NCBI GenBank assembly: GCA_018622675.1
Contig: CP076020.1
Span: 1,426,001-1,490,000, forward strand
DNA length: 64,000 nt
Source of the DNA: Mycoplasmatota bacterium
Lineage (GTDB): Bacteria > Bacillota_I > Bacilli_A > Izemoplasmatales > Hujiaoplasmataceae
Direction of reading: 5' to 3'
The translations under genes were made by a program, and so were the position numbers. The stretch's first letter is position 1. Each line of letters starts with the position of its first letter. Below the pieces are notes generated by a model, which had not been told where the DNA came from, did not search any database, and saw nothing but the letters and a program-made list of their open reading frames with translations. Positions 49,405-58,806 of the stretch are shown here, piece by piece.

Positions 49405-49923
49405 TTAATTACTTTCATTTTCTTCTTCAGAATTTTCTTCTTCTGTTAATAAATTTAAACCTACAGCTAACTCTCTTAGCGGTGCTAACATTTGACCAGC
49501 TAACATTGTTAATAGGCCTTCTCTGTTTGGTAATTGTGAAATCTCTTTGATTTTGTCAATCTCGTAGTAATTACCATCTACGATTCCTGATTTGATTTTT
49601 AATTTCTTGTTCTTTTTAGCAAACTCATATAGTACTTTTGCTGCTGAAACTTGATCTTCATAACTGAAGACAACAGTATTTGGTCCAGTTAAATCTTTTG
49701 TTAAATCATTGTAACCTTGTACTTCAGCTGCTCTTCTTGAAATATTGTTTTTAATAACGAACATTTCACATCCTGATTCGCGTAATTTATTACGTAAATC
49801 TTGAGTTTTTTCAACTGTAAGACCTTGGTATTCTGCAATAACAACAGATTTAGAGTTAGACATTCTTTCAGCAACTTCATTAACTAATTGTTGTTTTGTG
49901 TCGATAACTTTTTGATTAGCCAT
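49405..49923 (-). CDS. rplJ: 50S ribosomal protein L10
   Basis: The 172-residue stalk base protein has VAEYQGLTVEKTQDLRNKLRE and a C-terminal helix that binds L7/L12 dimers, ending in an acidic tail. AAGGAGG (49931-49937) precedes the start. The leader carries the L10 autoregulatory RNA. Confidence 0.97.
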   Translation of the reverse strand: MANQKVIDTKQQLVNEVAERMSNSKSVVIAEYQGLTVEKTQDLRNKLRESGCEMFVIKNNISRRAAEVQGYNDLTKDLTGPNTVVFSYEDQVSAAKVLYEFAKKNKKLKIKSGIVDGNYYEIDKIKEISQLPNREGLLTMLAGQMLAPLRELAVGLNLLTEEENSEEENESN

Positions 49924-49944
49924 TCATAGACCTCCTTCTTGTCT

Positions 49945-50049
49945 AATAAATACGAAAACCTCTTTTAACGAGAAAAAGAGGTTTAAATGATAAATTTAAA
50001 AATCTTAATCTCGGTAGGATTATTAAGCCTTAGCCCCTACTGTCTTCGA
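49945..50049 (-). promoter_or_regulatory. L10 leader RNA (autoregulation by L10(L12)4)
   Basis: In the minus-strand RNA, GAAGACAGUAGGGG...AAUCCUACCGAG matches the conserved core of the L10 leader family. It is followed by a long hairpin AAACCTCTTTT / AAAAGAGGTTT (near 49955-49985) before the rplJ ribosome site. The L10-L12 complex binds this core and lowers rplJL expression. A TATAAT at 50052-50057 overlaps the rplA stop and could give a local start, but there is no good -35. Confidence 0.75.
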
Positions 50050-50052
50050 TTA

Positions 50053-50745
50053 TTATATTGTTTTTTTAACTTCTAATTTAACGCCAGGTCCCATTGTAGA
50101 TGAGATACTAACATTTTTAAGATATATACCTTTTACTGTTGATGGTCTAAGTTTTCTAATTACATCTATTACTGCTTTAATGTTTTCTACAAGTTTAGCA
50201 GTTTCAAATGATACTTTTCCAACTAAGACTAAAATGTTTCCAAATTTGTCAACGCGATAAGTGATTTTCCCACCTTTTGAATCGCTAACAGCTTTTTCAA
50301 CATCCATTGTAACAGTTCCTGTTTTAGGGTTAGGCATTAAACCTTTAGGTCCTAGTACTCGTCCTAACTTACCAACAGTCGCCATCATGTCTGGTGTAGC
50401 AATTACCACGTCAAATTCTGACCATCCATCGTTGATTTTTTTCACTAAGTCTTCATCACCAACGTAATCAGCGCCAGCTTGTTCAGCTTCTTTAGCTTTT
50501 TCACCTTTAGCAAAAACTAATACAGTTTTTGTTTTCCCAGTTCCATGCGGTAAAACGACAGCCCCTCTAAGGTTTTGTTCTGCTTTACGAGGATTTAGGT
50601 TTAGGTTGAAAGCCAATTCAACAGATGCATCGAATTTTTCAAAGGAAATTGATTTTACCAATTCAACAGCTTCTTCCAGTTGATATGCTTTTGTTCTATC
50701 AACTTTACTGAAAGCTTCTGTATATTTTTTTCCTTTTTTTGCCAT
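50053..50745 (-). CDS. rplA: 50S ribosomal protein L1
   Basis: The 230-residue protein has [39 protein letters not shown] and [12 protein letters not shown]1 forms the mobile L1 stalk and represses its own operon in many bacteria. It lies 87 bp after rplK. Confidence 0.98.
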   Translation of the reverse strand: MAKKGKKYTEAFSKVDRTKAYQLEEAVELVKSISFEKFDASVELAFNLNLNPRKAEQNLRGAVVLPHGTGKTKTVLVFAKGEKAKEAEQAGADYVGDEDLVKKINDGWSEFDVVIATPDMMATVGKLGRVLGPKGLMPNPKTGTVTMDVEKAVSDSKGGKITYRVDKFGNILVLVGKVSFETAKLVENIKAVIDVIRKLRPSTVKGIYLKNVSISSTMGPGVKLEVKKTI

Positions 50746-50832
50746 TGTTGTGTTTCCTCCTATATTTGGTTTTAGCGGATTGTCCTCCCAATTATATAGT
50801 TGTATTAAAATCTATATTAACAACTTATAAAC

Positions 50833-51258
50833 TTAGTCTTTAACGACAATTCCCATGTTACGAGCCGTACCTTCAATAATGCGAGCTGCTGCTTCAACAT
50901 CATTTGCGTTAAGGTCAGGCATTTTTTGTTCAGCGATTTCTCTTAATTGATCCCAAGTAATCGTTGCAACAGTTTCTTCTTTAGAGTTTCCAGCTCCTTT
51001 TTGAATTTTACATGCTTTTTTCAATAAATCACTAGCAGGTGGAGTTTTTGTAATAAATGAGAATGAACGATCATCATAAACAGTTAATACAACAGGAATA
51101 ATGTTTCCTACCTGATCTTTAGTTTTATCATTGAATTGCACACAAAATTGTTGGATGTTAACTCCTGCTTGTCCCAAAATTGGTCCAATTGGTGGTGCTG
51201 GTGTTGCTTTTCCACCAGGAACTTGCAGTTTAACTACATTTTTTACTTCTTTAGCCAC
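50833..51258 (-). CDS. rplK: 50S ribosomal protein L11
   Basis: The 141-residue L11 begins at a GTG (51256-51258) reading [12 protein letters not shown], with AAGGAGGT upstream. The frame is open to 51315, but the extra 19 codons cover the ribosome site and are not L11-like. The motifs [20 protein letters not shown] and [11 protein letters not shown] are present. With the GTG start the length equals that of standard L11. Confidence 0.96.
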   Translation of the reverse strand: MAKEVKNVVKLQVPGGKATPAPPIGPILGQAGVNIQQFCVQFNDKTKDQVGNIIPVVLTVYDDRSFSFITKTPPASDLLKKACKIQKGAGNSKEETVATITWDQLREIAEQKMPDLNANDVEAAARIIEGTARNMGIVVKD

Positions 51259-51337
51259 GAAAGACACCTCCTTATTTTCGTGATGTGGTGAATGGAATTT
51301 CTTCCTCCCACTCAATATACATATTGCACGCTATGAC

Positions 51338-51366
51338 ATTATATAATATTAATTGTAAATAGTCAA
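51338..51366 (-). promoter_or_regulatory. Promoter of rplK-rplA
   Basis: On the minus strand TTGACT (51361-51366), 17 nt and TATAAT (51338-51343) are present. It starts 26 bp after the stop of the ABC gene, with no terminator between. Confidence 0.8.
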
Positions 51367-51392
51367 GATTTTTATCTGTCTAATTATTGATT

Positions 51393-53828
51393 TTAAATAT
51401 CATATTTCGCCAATATCTCGGCTGGCGTTTTTCTTAGTAAATTAAAGACTGGCAATAACCCAAATACAATGTTTACAGTATATATTCCTAGCAAACCTAA
51501 CATCAATAACCAGAAAGGTAAATAGAAAACTGAGAAGAATGTATTCACTTGTCTTTCAATTCCCATCAACACATAACTTGATAATAAATATCCGGATGCT
51601 GAAGCAATGGTTGTATAAACAAGTATTTCTGATAAAAATATCTTATATACATCCTTTTTAGATGCCCCTATTGCTCTATATATTCCGATTTCTTTCACTC
51701 GGTTAATCATACTAGTTCTCATAACAAAGAATATAAACAAGACGATACCTCCAAGTATGACTAGCAAGGTTACAAGTTGGCCTGATACTTGAGCAGTTCT
51801 ATTTTCAATATAATTGTCTCTATCCATTTCATAAATATCAATCGCTTCAAAACCTAATTCTTCAATTGCTTGAATAGCAGCGCCTTTATCTTCTGCGTGG
51901 AGTGAGTGTTTAAAATCTCGGTAAAATTCAAATGAAATTTCACTATCAGAAGTCATATTTACAATCATCGCATCTTCAAAAGCTTCTGAAGTGATTAAAT
52001 AGTTAACTTGATGTAAACTAGCATCTCCTTGAAATTCAAAAGTACCCACAACTTCAAAACTATTAATAAATGAAGAAGTGTTTGAATAAAGATTTAAAGT
52101 GTCACCAACATCTAATGAAGTATTTTCATTAACTATCACTTCATCCACTGCACTGACATTAACTCCATCCACGAGTTCAATTTGATTATTATATAAATCA
52201 ATACTTGAATAACTTAGATTATTTGAAATAAACATAGGATAACTATCATCAGCCAATACGAATAGTTCTTCATTGGTTTCAATGATACCAACGACCGTCA
52301 TCTCATGCTGAGAATTAGATCTCATCAATACTGTGAAATCCATTAACTCTCCTTGGGAACTGTATCCCATTTGTGAAAGCGAGTAATTTGCTAAGAGTCT
52401 TTTCGCAACACTTGATGTAATCACAAGTTCTTGATTGTTCTCTGGCATTCTACCAACCATTAAATCATCAGCATCAAGCCAAGAGGCTTTAACTGCAAAT
52501 CCACTCGTTTGAGCCTCAACTGCTGTTTGATAAAAAGTCTGAGAACTAAAAATCATAGTTTCGTAACTTAAATAAGGTAATTCTACACCTTCAATACCGG
52601 CGATATCTCTTAGATCATCAGTTGTGATTTTCTCTTCAGAATCAACACCGACAAAACTTTTTGGTGCTGATAAAAATTGTGTCTCATCTATTTTAATTAA
52701 ATTACCCAATGATGCCAATTGAGCAGCTACGACTGCAGAAATAACAAAGTATACAAAAATAGTAATTTTCTTTGTGAATTTTTTTCTTGAGAACAATTTC
52801 TTTAATCCGTTTAAAAGTGTGTCTCGCCATCTAAACAATGATTTCCTATTAAGGTGATCAATAGGCTCAAAAGAATCAAAATCAAGAGGCTCCATTTCAT
52901 CGACCTTCACTTCTTTTTTATGGTCATCAATTAAATGTATCTCAGATTCATCATCTATAAATGCAATTTTTTTATCTGAAGCAGCTTTAATATAAATAGT
53001 ATTATTCATTTCTACAACTTTTAAATTAAAATGCTTTTTGTTATCACTTTCGTAATAATAATCAATAAACTGAGATTGTAAATCCTCATTCTGCAAGTCT
53101 TTCAAATAAATATAACGATCATCCTTATGCTCATAGGTTGAATTCTTAAAGTTTTGATAATCATTAACAACTGAACCATCTTTTAATTCAATAATTCTAT
53201 CAGCGTATAAATCAACCAAATTCTTTTCATGAGTCACTAAAATAACCAACTTTGTTTTAGAAATATTTTTGATTAAAGACATGACTTCAAATGTATTATT
53301 ACTATCTAAGTTTCCTGTAGGTTCATCCGCTAAGATAACATCAGGATTCTTAGAAACAGCTCTTGCTATACCAACTCGTTGTTGTTGCCCACCTGATAAA
53401 GCTAAGACACTTCTTTTTCTATAATTATACATACCGACTTGCTCAAGACTATAATTGATTCTTTCTTCGATTTTGTCTTTATCATATAAACCAGCTATAT
53501 TAAGAGAAGTCTTGATATTTTCATAAACTGTTTGATAGGGTATTAAATTATAATTTTGAAAAATAAAACCAATTTTATTATTTCTTATCTTATCAATTGT
53601 TGATGATTTATATTTGTGAATTGTTTCACCCTCATAAGTGATTTCACCACTATGAAAACTATCCAATCCAGCAATCACATTAAGTAAAGTAGTTTTTCCG
53701 CAACCAGAAGGTCCCGTAATAGCCACTAAGCCTGATTCAGGGAACTCGATGGTTGTATCGTTAATAACATGAATCTCGTTATTCCTGTTTTTATTAAAAT
53801 ACTTATGAATATGATTTAATTTAATCAT
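51393..53828 (-). CDS. ABC transporter, ATPase fused to FtsX-type permease (first of pair)
   Basis: In 811 residues, an ABC ATPase of the MacB/LolD type occupies about 1-225 (Walker A GPSGCGKTTLLN, signature LSGGQQQRVGIARA, Walker B VILADEPTGNLDS, switch VTHEKN). Next come a cytoplasmic insert rich in beta strands (about 226-340), one helix (about 352-375), a large extracellular region (about 376-685) and three closing helices with the FtsX motif (IGIYRAIGASKKDVYKIFL). This group usually extrudes lipoproteins, peptides or toxins or senses envelope stress; the substrate is unknown. It lies 1 bp after its partner and the two likely form one heterodimer. Confidence 0.85.
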   Translation of the reverse strand: MIKLNHIHKYFNKNRNNEIHVINDTTIEFPESGLVAITGPSGCGKTTLLNVIAGLDSFHSGEITYEGETIHKYKSSTIDKIRNNKIGFIFQNYNLIPYQTVYENIKTSLNIAGLYDKDKIEERINYSLEQVGMYNYRKRSVLALSGGQQQRVGIARAVSKNPDVILADEPTGNLDSNNTFEVMSLIKNISKTKLVILVTHEKNLVDLYADRIIELKDGSVVNDYQNFKNSTYEHKDDRYIYLKDLQNEDLQSQFIDYYYESDNKKHFNLKVVEMNNTIYIKAASDKKIAFIDDESEIHLIDDHKKEVKVDEMEPLDFDSFEPIDHLNRKSLFRWRDTLLNGLKKLFSRKKFTKKITIFVYFVISAVVAAQLASLGNLIKIDETQFLSAPKSFVGVDSEEKITTDDLRDIAGIEGVELPYLSYETMIFSSQTFYQTAVEAQTSGFAVKASWLDADDLMVGRMPENNQELVITSSVAKRLLANYSLSQMGYSSQGELMDFTVLMRSNSQHEMTVVGIIETNEELFVLADDSYPMFISNNLSYSSIDLYNNQIELVDGVNVSAVDEVIVNENTSLDVGDTLNLYSNTSSFINSFEVVGTFEFQGDASLHQVNYLITSEAFEDAMIVNMTSDSEISFEFYRDFKHSLHAEDKGAAIQAIEELGFEAIDIYEMDRDNYIENRTAQVSGQLVTLLVILGGIVLFIFFVMRTSMINRVKEIGIYRAIGASKKDVYKIFLSEILVYTTIASASGYLLSSYVLMGIERQVNTFFSVFYLPFWLLMLGLLGIYTVNIVFGLLPVFNLLRKTPAEILAKYDI

Positions 53829-53829
53829 G

Positions 53830-56049
53830 TTATTCCATCTCCCTTCTCAATGTTTCCGCAACACTATCATGATAAACTCTTGATAAATATCTTCTAGATA
53901 TGAGTGCTGAGAACAACACAATAAAGATGAATAAATATAATGTATATTTAAAGTTAAAGAATTTTAAAACATACAAGAAACCTGATTCACTAATACTTGG
54001 TGTTACTGTAATTGTAAAAATAACGAAAACAAGATAAGCGAACATAGCCACGAATATATTTTCTAAATATATAAAACTTCTAATGGTTGTTTTATTAGCG
54101 CCAATGGTTCTAAAAATTGCATAGTCATTTAACTTAGAATTTATAATATTTTTAATAATGACATATGAAATAAAGAATATACCAATAAATAAAACACCAA
54201 ACATCAAAATCAAACCAAAATTCATCACTAAGAAAATTAATCCTTCTAATTGATTTCCTGAACCTGCACTCGAAGGGTGATAAGCCATATAGACTTGTTG
54301 ACCATCAATTTTTTCTCTATTTAACTCTTCAACATAATTCCTTGCTTCTATCCCATCATTTGTAAACACAGATATTTGATACTGTTTATCAAGAGAAAAT
54401 AACTCATTATAAAACTTTGAATTTAACTCTATACCCCTAAACTCAAAACCATTTGTACTTTCAATTCCTTTTACATTAACAGTGATATTTTCCTCTGTGA
54501 ATAACTCATAGAAAGCATCTATCTCTAAATCCGCCTCAATTGAGCCTTCTGACAAACTCACAAGATCTCTAGAAATATTTATTTCATCATCTGCTAAATC
54601 TGCATTCTCTCTAACCAACTCATATTGAAATTGATAATCAACCTTTTGATTAAAAGTATCCTCAAATGAAAAACCTATTTTTGCAATGTATTCATAACCT
54701 CTATTTCTTGTTAATTCTTGCCATAAATTGTCATGAACAAAAATAGCTGATCTATATGCCCCGTCCATAATATCGGTCATCTCTTTTGACAAGAAAAATT
54801 TATGGATTTTAAATACTTGATTGCTTTCATAAACACCATAAGTAATATTTTCACCAGTTAAGTCATAAGGTTCAGCATAGAAATTATATTCTGGGAAAGA
54901 TATTACAACTTCATCTTCTGGCATGTCTTTATAATCATTTCCTAAATAACTCACAGGGAGAACGAACTGACCATAAAAATATACATCATCTTTTTCCATA
55001 AACCATCGCCCTGATGAAGAATATTCATAATCCAATGCATAATCATTTTCTATGATGGTTCTAACTTTTGAATCTGATTTAATTTCACTCAATTCAGCTT
55101 CTGTAAAAGGAGACCCATCTTTTTTATTAACAACTATCCTAGTTTCAGGTGCAAAATCAAAACTTGGATTGTAGCCTGATTGTTCAGTTTGTGCATATAA
55201 AAATCCACCATAAATAAAAGCAAAGAAGAAAGTGACAAATATAAATATAACAAACAACAAAATACTTTTCTTTGGTGTCGCCAACAAATTTCTAAGAACC
55301 ATTTTAATGGTTTCTTTGAAATTCATTTGATAATCTTTATCTTCTAGACTTGGTAAGTTTTTAGCCTTAACCTTCTCGATTTTCTTATCTTCAACAATTT
55401 CACCATCAAAAATTCTTATCCGTCTAGTGGCTTGATCTTTGACTTGAGTAAAATCATGGGTAACAACAATGACTAATTTATCTTTTGAAATTTCATGAAG
55501 CAATTCAACAATCTTTTTAGCAGATTCACTATCTAAATTTCCTGTTGGCTCATCCGCAACAATAATTGGCGCATCTTTAGCAATAGCTCTTGCGATAACC
55601 ACACGTTGTTTTTGTCCACCTGATAATTTCGTTGCCTTATGGTTTTTATGATCTGATAGTCCAACGCGTTCAATAATAGCTTCTGCTCTTATTCTCAATT
55701 GGTCTTTTGGATATCCAGATAATATTAAAGCAGCTTCTACATTCTGTAAAACTGTATAAGATTCAATTAGATTATAGCTTTGGAAAATAAATGCTATATA
55801 TTTTTTTCGATAATTTTCCCAATCTTCTTTAGAGTAGTAAGATGTTTCTTCATCGTTAATATAAAGTTCGCCTTCTTCATAAGTATCAATACCTGATAAG
55901 ACATTTAAAAGTGTGGTTTTACCAGAACCACTTTCACCGACAATAGCAACAAACTCATTGATACCTAATTCTAAATTAATCTTTCTTAAGCCTAAACTCA
56001 CCGTTTGATTTTTACTATAGAATTTTGATACATTTTTTAACTTTATCAT
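53830..56049 (-). CDS. ABC transporter, ATPase fused to FtsX-type permease (second of pair)
   Basis: In 739 residues, the ATPase occupies about 1-225 (GESGSGKTTLLN, LSGGQKQRVVIARA, IIVADEPTGNLDS, VTHDFTQ). One helix (about 258-285), an extracellular domain and three C-terminal helices with YAIFRTIGANKTTIRSFIYL follow. It has the same architecture as the downstream partner but lacks the beta-rich insert, so the genes are diverged paralogs. First gene of a two-gene unit with its own extended -10 promoter and a flanking inverted repeat. The pair splits the usual nusG-rplK junction. Confidence 0.85.
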   Translation of the reverse strand: MIKLKNVSKFYSKNQTVSLGLRKINLELGINEFVAIVGESGSGKTTLLNVLSGIDTYEEGELYINDEETSYYSKEDWENYRKKYIAFIFQSYNLIESYTVLQNVEAALILSGYPKDQLRIRAEAIIERVGLSDHKNHKATKLSGGQKQRVVIARAIAKDAPIIVADEPTGNLDSESAKKIVELLHEISKDKLVIVVTHDFTQVKDQATRRIRIFDGEIVEDKKIEKVKAKNLPSLEDKDYQMNFKETIKMVLRNLLATPKKSILLFVIFIFVTFFFAFIYGGFLYAQTEQSGYNPSFDFAPETRIVVNKKDGSPFTEAELSEIKSDSKVRTIIENDYALDYEYSSSGRWFMEKDDVYFYGQFVLPVSYLGNDYKDMPEDEVVISFPEYNFYAEPYDLTGENITYGVYESNQVFKIHKFFLSKEMTDIMDGAYRSAIFVHDNLWQELTRNRGYEYIAKIGFSFEDTFNQKVDYQFQYELVRENADLADDEINISRDLVSLSEGSIEADLEIDAFYELFTEENITVNVKGIESTNGFEFRGIELNSKFYNELFSLDKQYQISVFTNDGIEARNYVEELNREKIDGQQVYMAYHPSSAGSGNQLEGLIFLVMNFGLILMFGVLFIGIFFISYVIIKNIINSKLNDYAIFRTIGANKTTIRSFIYLENIFVAMFAYLVFVIFTITVTPSISESGFLYVLKFFNFKYTLYLFIFIVLFSALISRRYLSRVYHDSVAETLRREME

Positions 56050-56081
56050 ACAGCCTCCTTAGCACTTCGATGCTCTAAATC

Positions 56082-56090
56082 ATTATATCA
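56082..56090 (-). promoter_or_regulatory. Extended -10 promoter of the ABC pair
   Basis: TGA-TATAAT on the minus strand (TATAAT at 56082-56087) lies 33 nt before the ATG. No -35 hexamer is recognisable at the right distance. A perfect inverted repeat occupies that position instead. Confidence 0.5.
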
Positions 56091-56092
56091 CA

Positions 56093-56125
56093 TAAGCATA
56101 AAAAGCTATTAATATTTTATGCTTA
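56093..56125 (-). promoter_or_regulatory. Inverted-repeat operator candidate of the ABC pair
   Basis: Perfect 11-bp arms TAAGCATAAAA (56093-56103) and TTTTATGCTTA (56115-56125) with an 11-nt centre lie just upstream of the -10 box, covering the -35 region. The spacing suits a dimeric regulator. Confidence 0.5.
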
Positions 56126-56208
56126 TTTCATATATTTAAAACCTTTTATATCTAGACTATATTTTGACATAATTTATATAATATTTACATAGCGGATATG
56201 TCATATAT

Positions 56209-56245
56209 TAAAAAAAAAGACACTAAATTTTTCAATTTAATGTCT
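56209..56245 (-). terminator. Rho-independent terminator of the nusG operon
   Basis: A 12-bp stem (56218-56229 with 56234-56245) with one U-G pair in the minus-strand RNA and a 4-nt loop is followed on the minus strand by TTTTTTTTT. It lies 8 bp after the nusG stop. Confidence 0.85.
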
Positions 56246-56253
56246 CGTATATA

Positions 56254-56799
56254 TTATTTAATGACTTCTACTTCAGCAAAATCGAGTTCCATTGTTGTTT
56301 GTCTTTCGAACATTTCAATCAGTACATGGATTTTACCTTGGTCTTCATCAATACTTTCAACAACAACTTCTTGACCTTTAAAGTTTCCATTCGCAATTCT
56401 TACCTTGTCGCCAACTTCTACATTCAAGCGTTGTACTGCAAGCATACCACATTTTTTCAAAATCGGATTAATTTCTTCAGGTTTTAAGGGAACTGGTTTT
56501 GTTCCTCCACCACTTGAACCCAAGAATCCAGTTACACCTGGTGTGTTTCTAACAACAAACCAAGAATCATCGGTAACCATCATTTCAATAAAAACATATC
56601 CTGGATAAATTTTTATTCTTTTTTCTTTTTTAGTTTTATCAGGTTTTTCCTCAATCTCAATTGTTTCAGGAATCATTACTTGGAAAATCAAATCTTCCAT
56701 GTTCATTGATTCTATACGTCTTTCAAGACTTGATTTAACAGAATCTTCTAATCCCGAATAAGTTTGAACGATATACCATAATCGTCTAGCTTCACTCAT
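56254..56799 (-). CDS. nusG: Transcription termination/antitermination protein NusG
   Basis: The 181-residue protein has an N-terminal NGN domain (RLWYIVQTYSGLEDSVK, KIYPGYVFIEM, VRNTPGVTGFLG) and a C-terminal KOW domain (VGDKVRIANGNFKGQEVVVE). It links RNA polymerase to Rho or to the ribosome. It lies 9 bp after secE. Confidence 0.97.
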   Translation of the reverse strand: MSEARRLWYIVQTYSGLEDSVKSSLERRIESMNMEDLIFQVMIPETIEIEEKPDKTKKEKRIKIYPGYVFIEMMVTDDSWFVVRNTPGVTGFLGSSGGGTKPVPLKPEEINPILKKCGMLAVQRLNVEVGDKVRIANGNFKGQEVVVESIDEDQGKIHVLIEMFERQTTMELDFAEVEVIK

Positions 56800-56808
56800 G
56801 AATCATCC

Positions 56809-57273
56809 CTACCCGTAAATTAATGAAAATATAGGATTTAGAATCAAATCATAAACCACAAATATAAGCATTAAGAAGATTAAGAATGTAAACACTCTTC
56901 CTGAACTTTCAGCTAATTTTTTGCCGCTAGGCCAGTTAACTTTTTTCATTTCAGAAATACTTGGTTTTACAAACGGAATCGCCAAATAAACAAGCACTAA
57001 TGCGCCTACTAAGATTAAGAAACCACCTGTTAACATTCTCTTTAATGTCGTATTAAAGAAAAAGTCAATAACGCCAATTCCAGATCGACCCAAAATTGCT
57101 TCTAAATTGACAGTCCCAAATTGACCTGACATGATATAAACACCATAAAGAATTAAAACTGGAGATAAAATCGCCAATAACCAATTCTCAAATTTATATT
57201 CTTTTTTAAGAATGCCCATGACTCTACTTTCATCGTTATTCTTTTTAGATTTCATTTCTCTATTATTTGCCAT
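56809..57273 (-). CDS. secE: Preprotein translocase subunit SecE, long form
   Basis: The last 55 residues are the conserved SecE core: amphipathic PSISEMKKVNWPSGKKLAES followed by one membrane helix. It is preceded by two extra predicted helices (about 31-50 and 81-101) and a charged N-terminus, giving 154 residues and three helices, like enterobacterial SecE. Most Firmicutes SecE proteins have about 60 residues and one helix. The position between rpmG and nusG supports the call. Confidence 0.92.
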   Translation of the reverse strand: MANNREMKSKKNNDESRVMGILKKEYKFENWLLAILSPVLILYGVYIMSGQFGTVNLEAILGRSGIGVIDFFFNTTLKRMLTGGFLILVGALVLVYLAIPFVKPSISEMKKVNWPSGKKLAESSGRVFTFLIFLMLIFVVYDLILNPIFSLIYG

Positions 57274-57282
57274 AATATCCTC

Positions 57283-57426
57283 CTATTTACCCTCTTTGTG
57301 AATGGTGTGCTTTTTACATTTTTTACAATATTTTTTTGCTTCGAACCTAGTGGGCCCTGTAGATTTTTTGACCTCATAGTTTCTAGATAAACACTCTTCA
57401 CATATTAAAACTGCTTTATTTTTCAT
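57283..57426 (-). CDS. rpmG: 50S ribosomal protein L33, zinc-binding type
   Basis: The 47-residue protein has two CxxC pairs (C9/C12 and C34/C37), the zinc-containing form of L33. The start is the ATG 57424-57426 with GAGAGG upstream; an ATG immediately before it is equally possible. The longer open frame to 57489 overlaps the sigma factor gene and is not L33-like. Confidence 0.93.
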   Translation of the reverse strand: MKNKAVLICEECLSRNYEVKKSTGPTRFEAKKYCKKCKKHTIHKEGK

Positions 57427-57485
57427 CATATATCCTCTCACTCGCGTATTAAATGTATCAAAATTCAGAGAAAAAGTCAAGAAAA

Positions 57486-58028
57486 TCATTGTATTAAATG
57501 GATTTTAACCTTATTCCTTATCCGGTCTAATGCATTGTAAATCTTTTTTTCATCGGTAGAAATGATCTTGGCAGTTTCTCTCACTGTTCTCTTCTCTATA
57601 ATTTTAACTTGAAAAACTTTCTTTTCAAATTTTGATAAGTTTTCTAATGCTTCAATGACCTCGTGGTCTAAATACTCGTTTTTTATTGGTTCTTCAACTG
57701 TGTTATGTTGGTATATTGGTAATTTTTCATAAATAAATGTAAAATAATTATTTTTTTTCTTCTTATATGATATCAGATAATGAATCAAATTCAACTCAAA
57801 AAACTTAGTAAAAGTTTTGCCATAAGTTTCATCATACTTTATCACTGACTTATGTAGTAAAATCAAGGATTCCTGGAAACAATCTTCATAATCGTAGACT
57901 AGGTTGAATTGTTTTATTTTTTTCGCAATAAAATACTTATATTTATTAACCATTAATTGAAAGGCTTCATCATCACCTTGTTTAATTAGATTAATAATTT
58001 CAAAGTCATTATAATTGCGAAAAATCAT
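57486..58028 (-). CDS. Sigma-70 family factor, SigH-position
   Basis: The 180-residue protein has region 2 ([20 protein letters not shown]...[22 protein letters not shown]) and region 4 with a helix-turn-helix ([14 protein letters not shown]...[23 protein letters not shown]). It lies between rlmB and rpmG, the place of sigH in Bacillus. Sequence divergence is strong, and regulon and signal are unknown; competence or stationary-phase control is possible by analogy. The ATG follows directly on the rlmB stop. Confidence 0.8.
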   Translation of the reverse strand: MIFRNYNDFEIINLIKQGDDEAFQLMVNKYKYFIAKKIKQFNLVYDYEDCFQESLILLHKSVIKYDETYGKTFTKFFELNLIHYLISYKKKKNNYFTFIYEKLPIYQHNTVEEPIKNEYLDHEVIEALENLSKFEKKVFQVKIIEKRTVRETAKIISTDEKKIYNALDRIRNKVKIHLIQ

Positions 58029-58748
58029 CTATCCATTTAACTTCTTTCTTAAAATATCAAATATAAGTATACCAGCACTTACAGATGCATTTAAACTATT
58101 GATTTGTCCCACCATATCAATTTTAACATTGTAATCAACATGTTCTCTAATAATTTTAGATATCCCTTTGCCTTCACTACCAATGACTAAGCATAATGGA
58201 GTATCCACAAATATTTCCTGATATGATTTTTTGGCTTTTAAATCTGTACCAACACTCCAAAAACCATTATCTTTTAAGGTTTTTAATGTATTATTGAGGT
58301 TGGTTACCTCTATTACTTTCACATGTTCAATAGCTCCTGAACTTGTTTTAGCAACTGTCCCTGTTATTTTAGCTGATCGATTTTTAGGAATAATTACGCC
58401 ATCAACCCCACCAGCTTCACATGTTCTAATAATGGCTCCCAAATTATGTTCATCAGTAATCTGATCTAACATAACAAGGAAAGGATTCTTTTTTAAATCT
58501 AAAGACTTAAGAAAAGGTTTTAATTCAAGGGTCTTGTAATCTTCAACATCCAAAATTGCTCCTTGGTGGTTACCTAAAAACTTTTTCTTAAAATCATGTT
58601 TATTTAAAATTTGACAAGCTATATCATGTCTTTTTAAATAATCAATAATATCTTGGTTGGTTCGTTCCATAACGAAACCTTGATAAATCTTTCTATCTGT
58701 TTTTAATACTTCTAAACAAGTATTTCTTCCATAGATTAATGTACTCAT
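58029..58748 (-). CDS. rlmB: TrmH-family 23S rRNA 2'-O-methyltransferase
   Basis: The 239-residue SPOUT enzyme has an N-terminal RNA-binding domain and the knot motifs LDQITDEHNLGAIIRTCEA, LVIGSEGKGIS and NSLNASVSAGI. It modifies 23S G2251 in E. coli. Placed between mrnC and the sigma factor as in Firmicutes. Confidence 0.94.
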   Translation of the reverse strand: MSTLIYGRNTCLEVLKTDRKIYQGFVMERTNQDIIDYLKRHDIACQILNKHDFKKKFLGNHQGAILDVEDYKTLELKPFLKSLDLKKNPFLVMLDQITDEHNLGAIIRTCEAGGVDGVIIPKNRSAKITGTVAKTSSGAIEHVKVIEVTNLNNTLKTLKDNGFWSVGTDLKAKKSYQEIFVDTPLCLVIGSEGKGISKIIREHVDYNVKIDMVGQINSLNASVSAGILIFDILRKKLNG

Positions 58749-58806
58749 TCAAAATCCCTTCTTGGTTATCATACCATATATATTCTTTTATACATTTGAA
58801 AAATAT

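Noticed and set aside
51259-51315. N-terminal extension of L11
   Set aside because: It spans the strong ribosome site of the GTG start, and the extra residues are unlike any L11 N-terminus.
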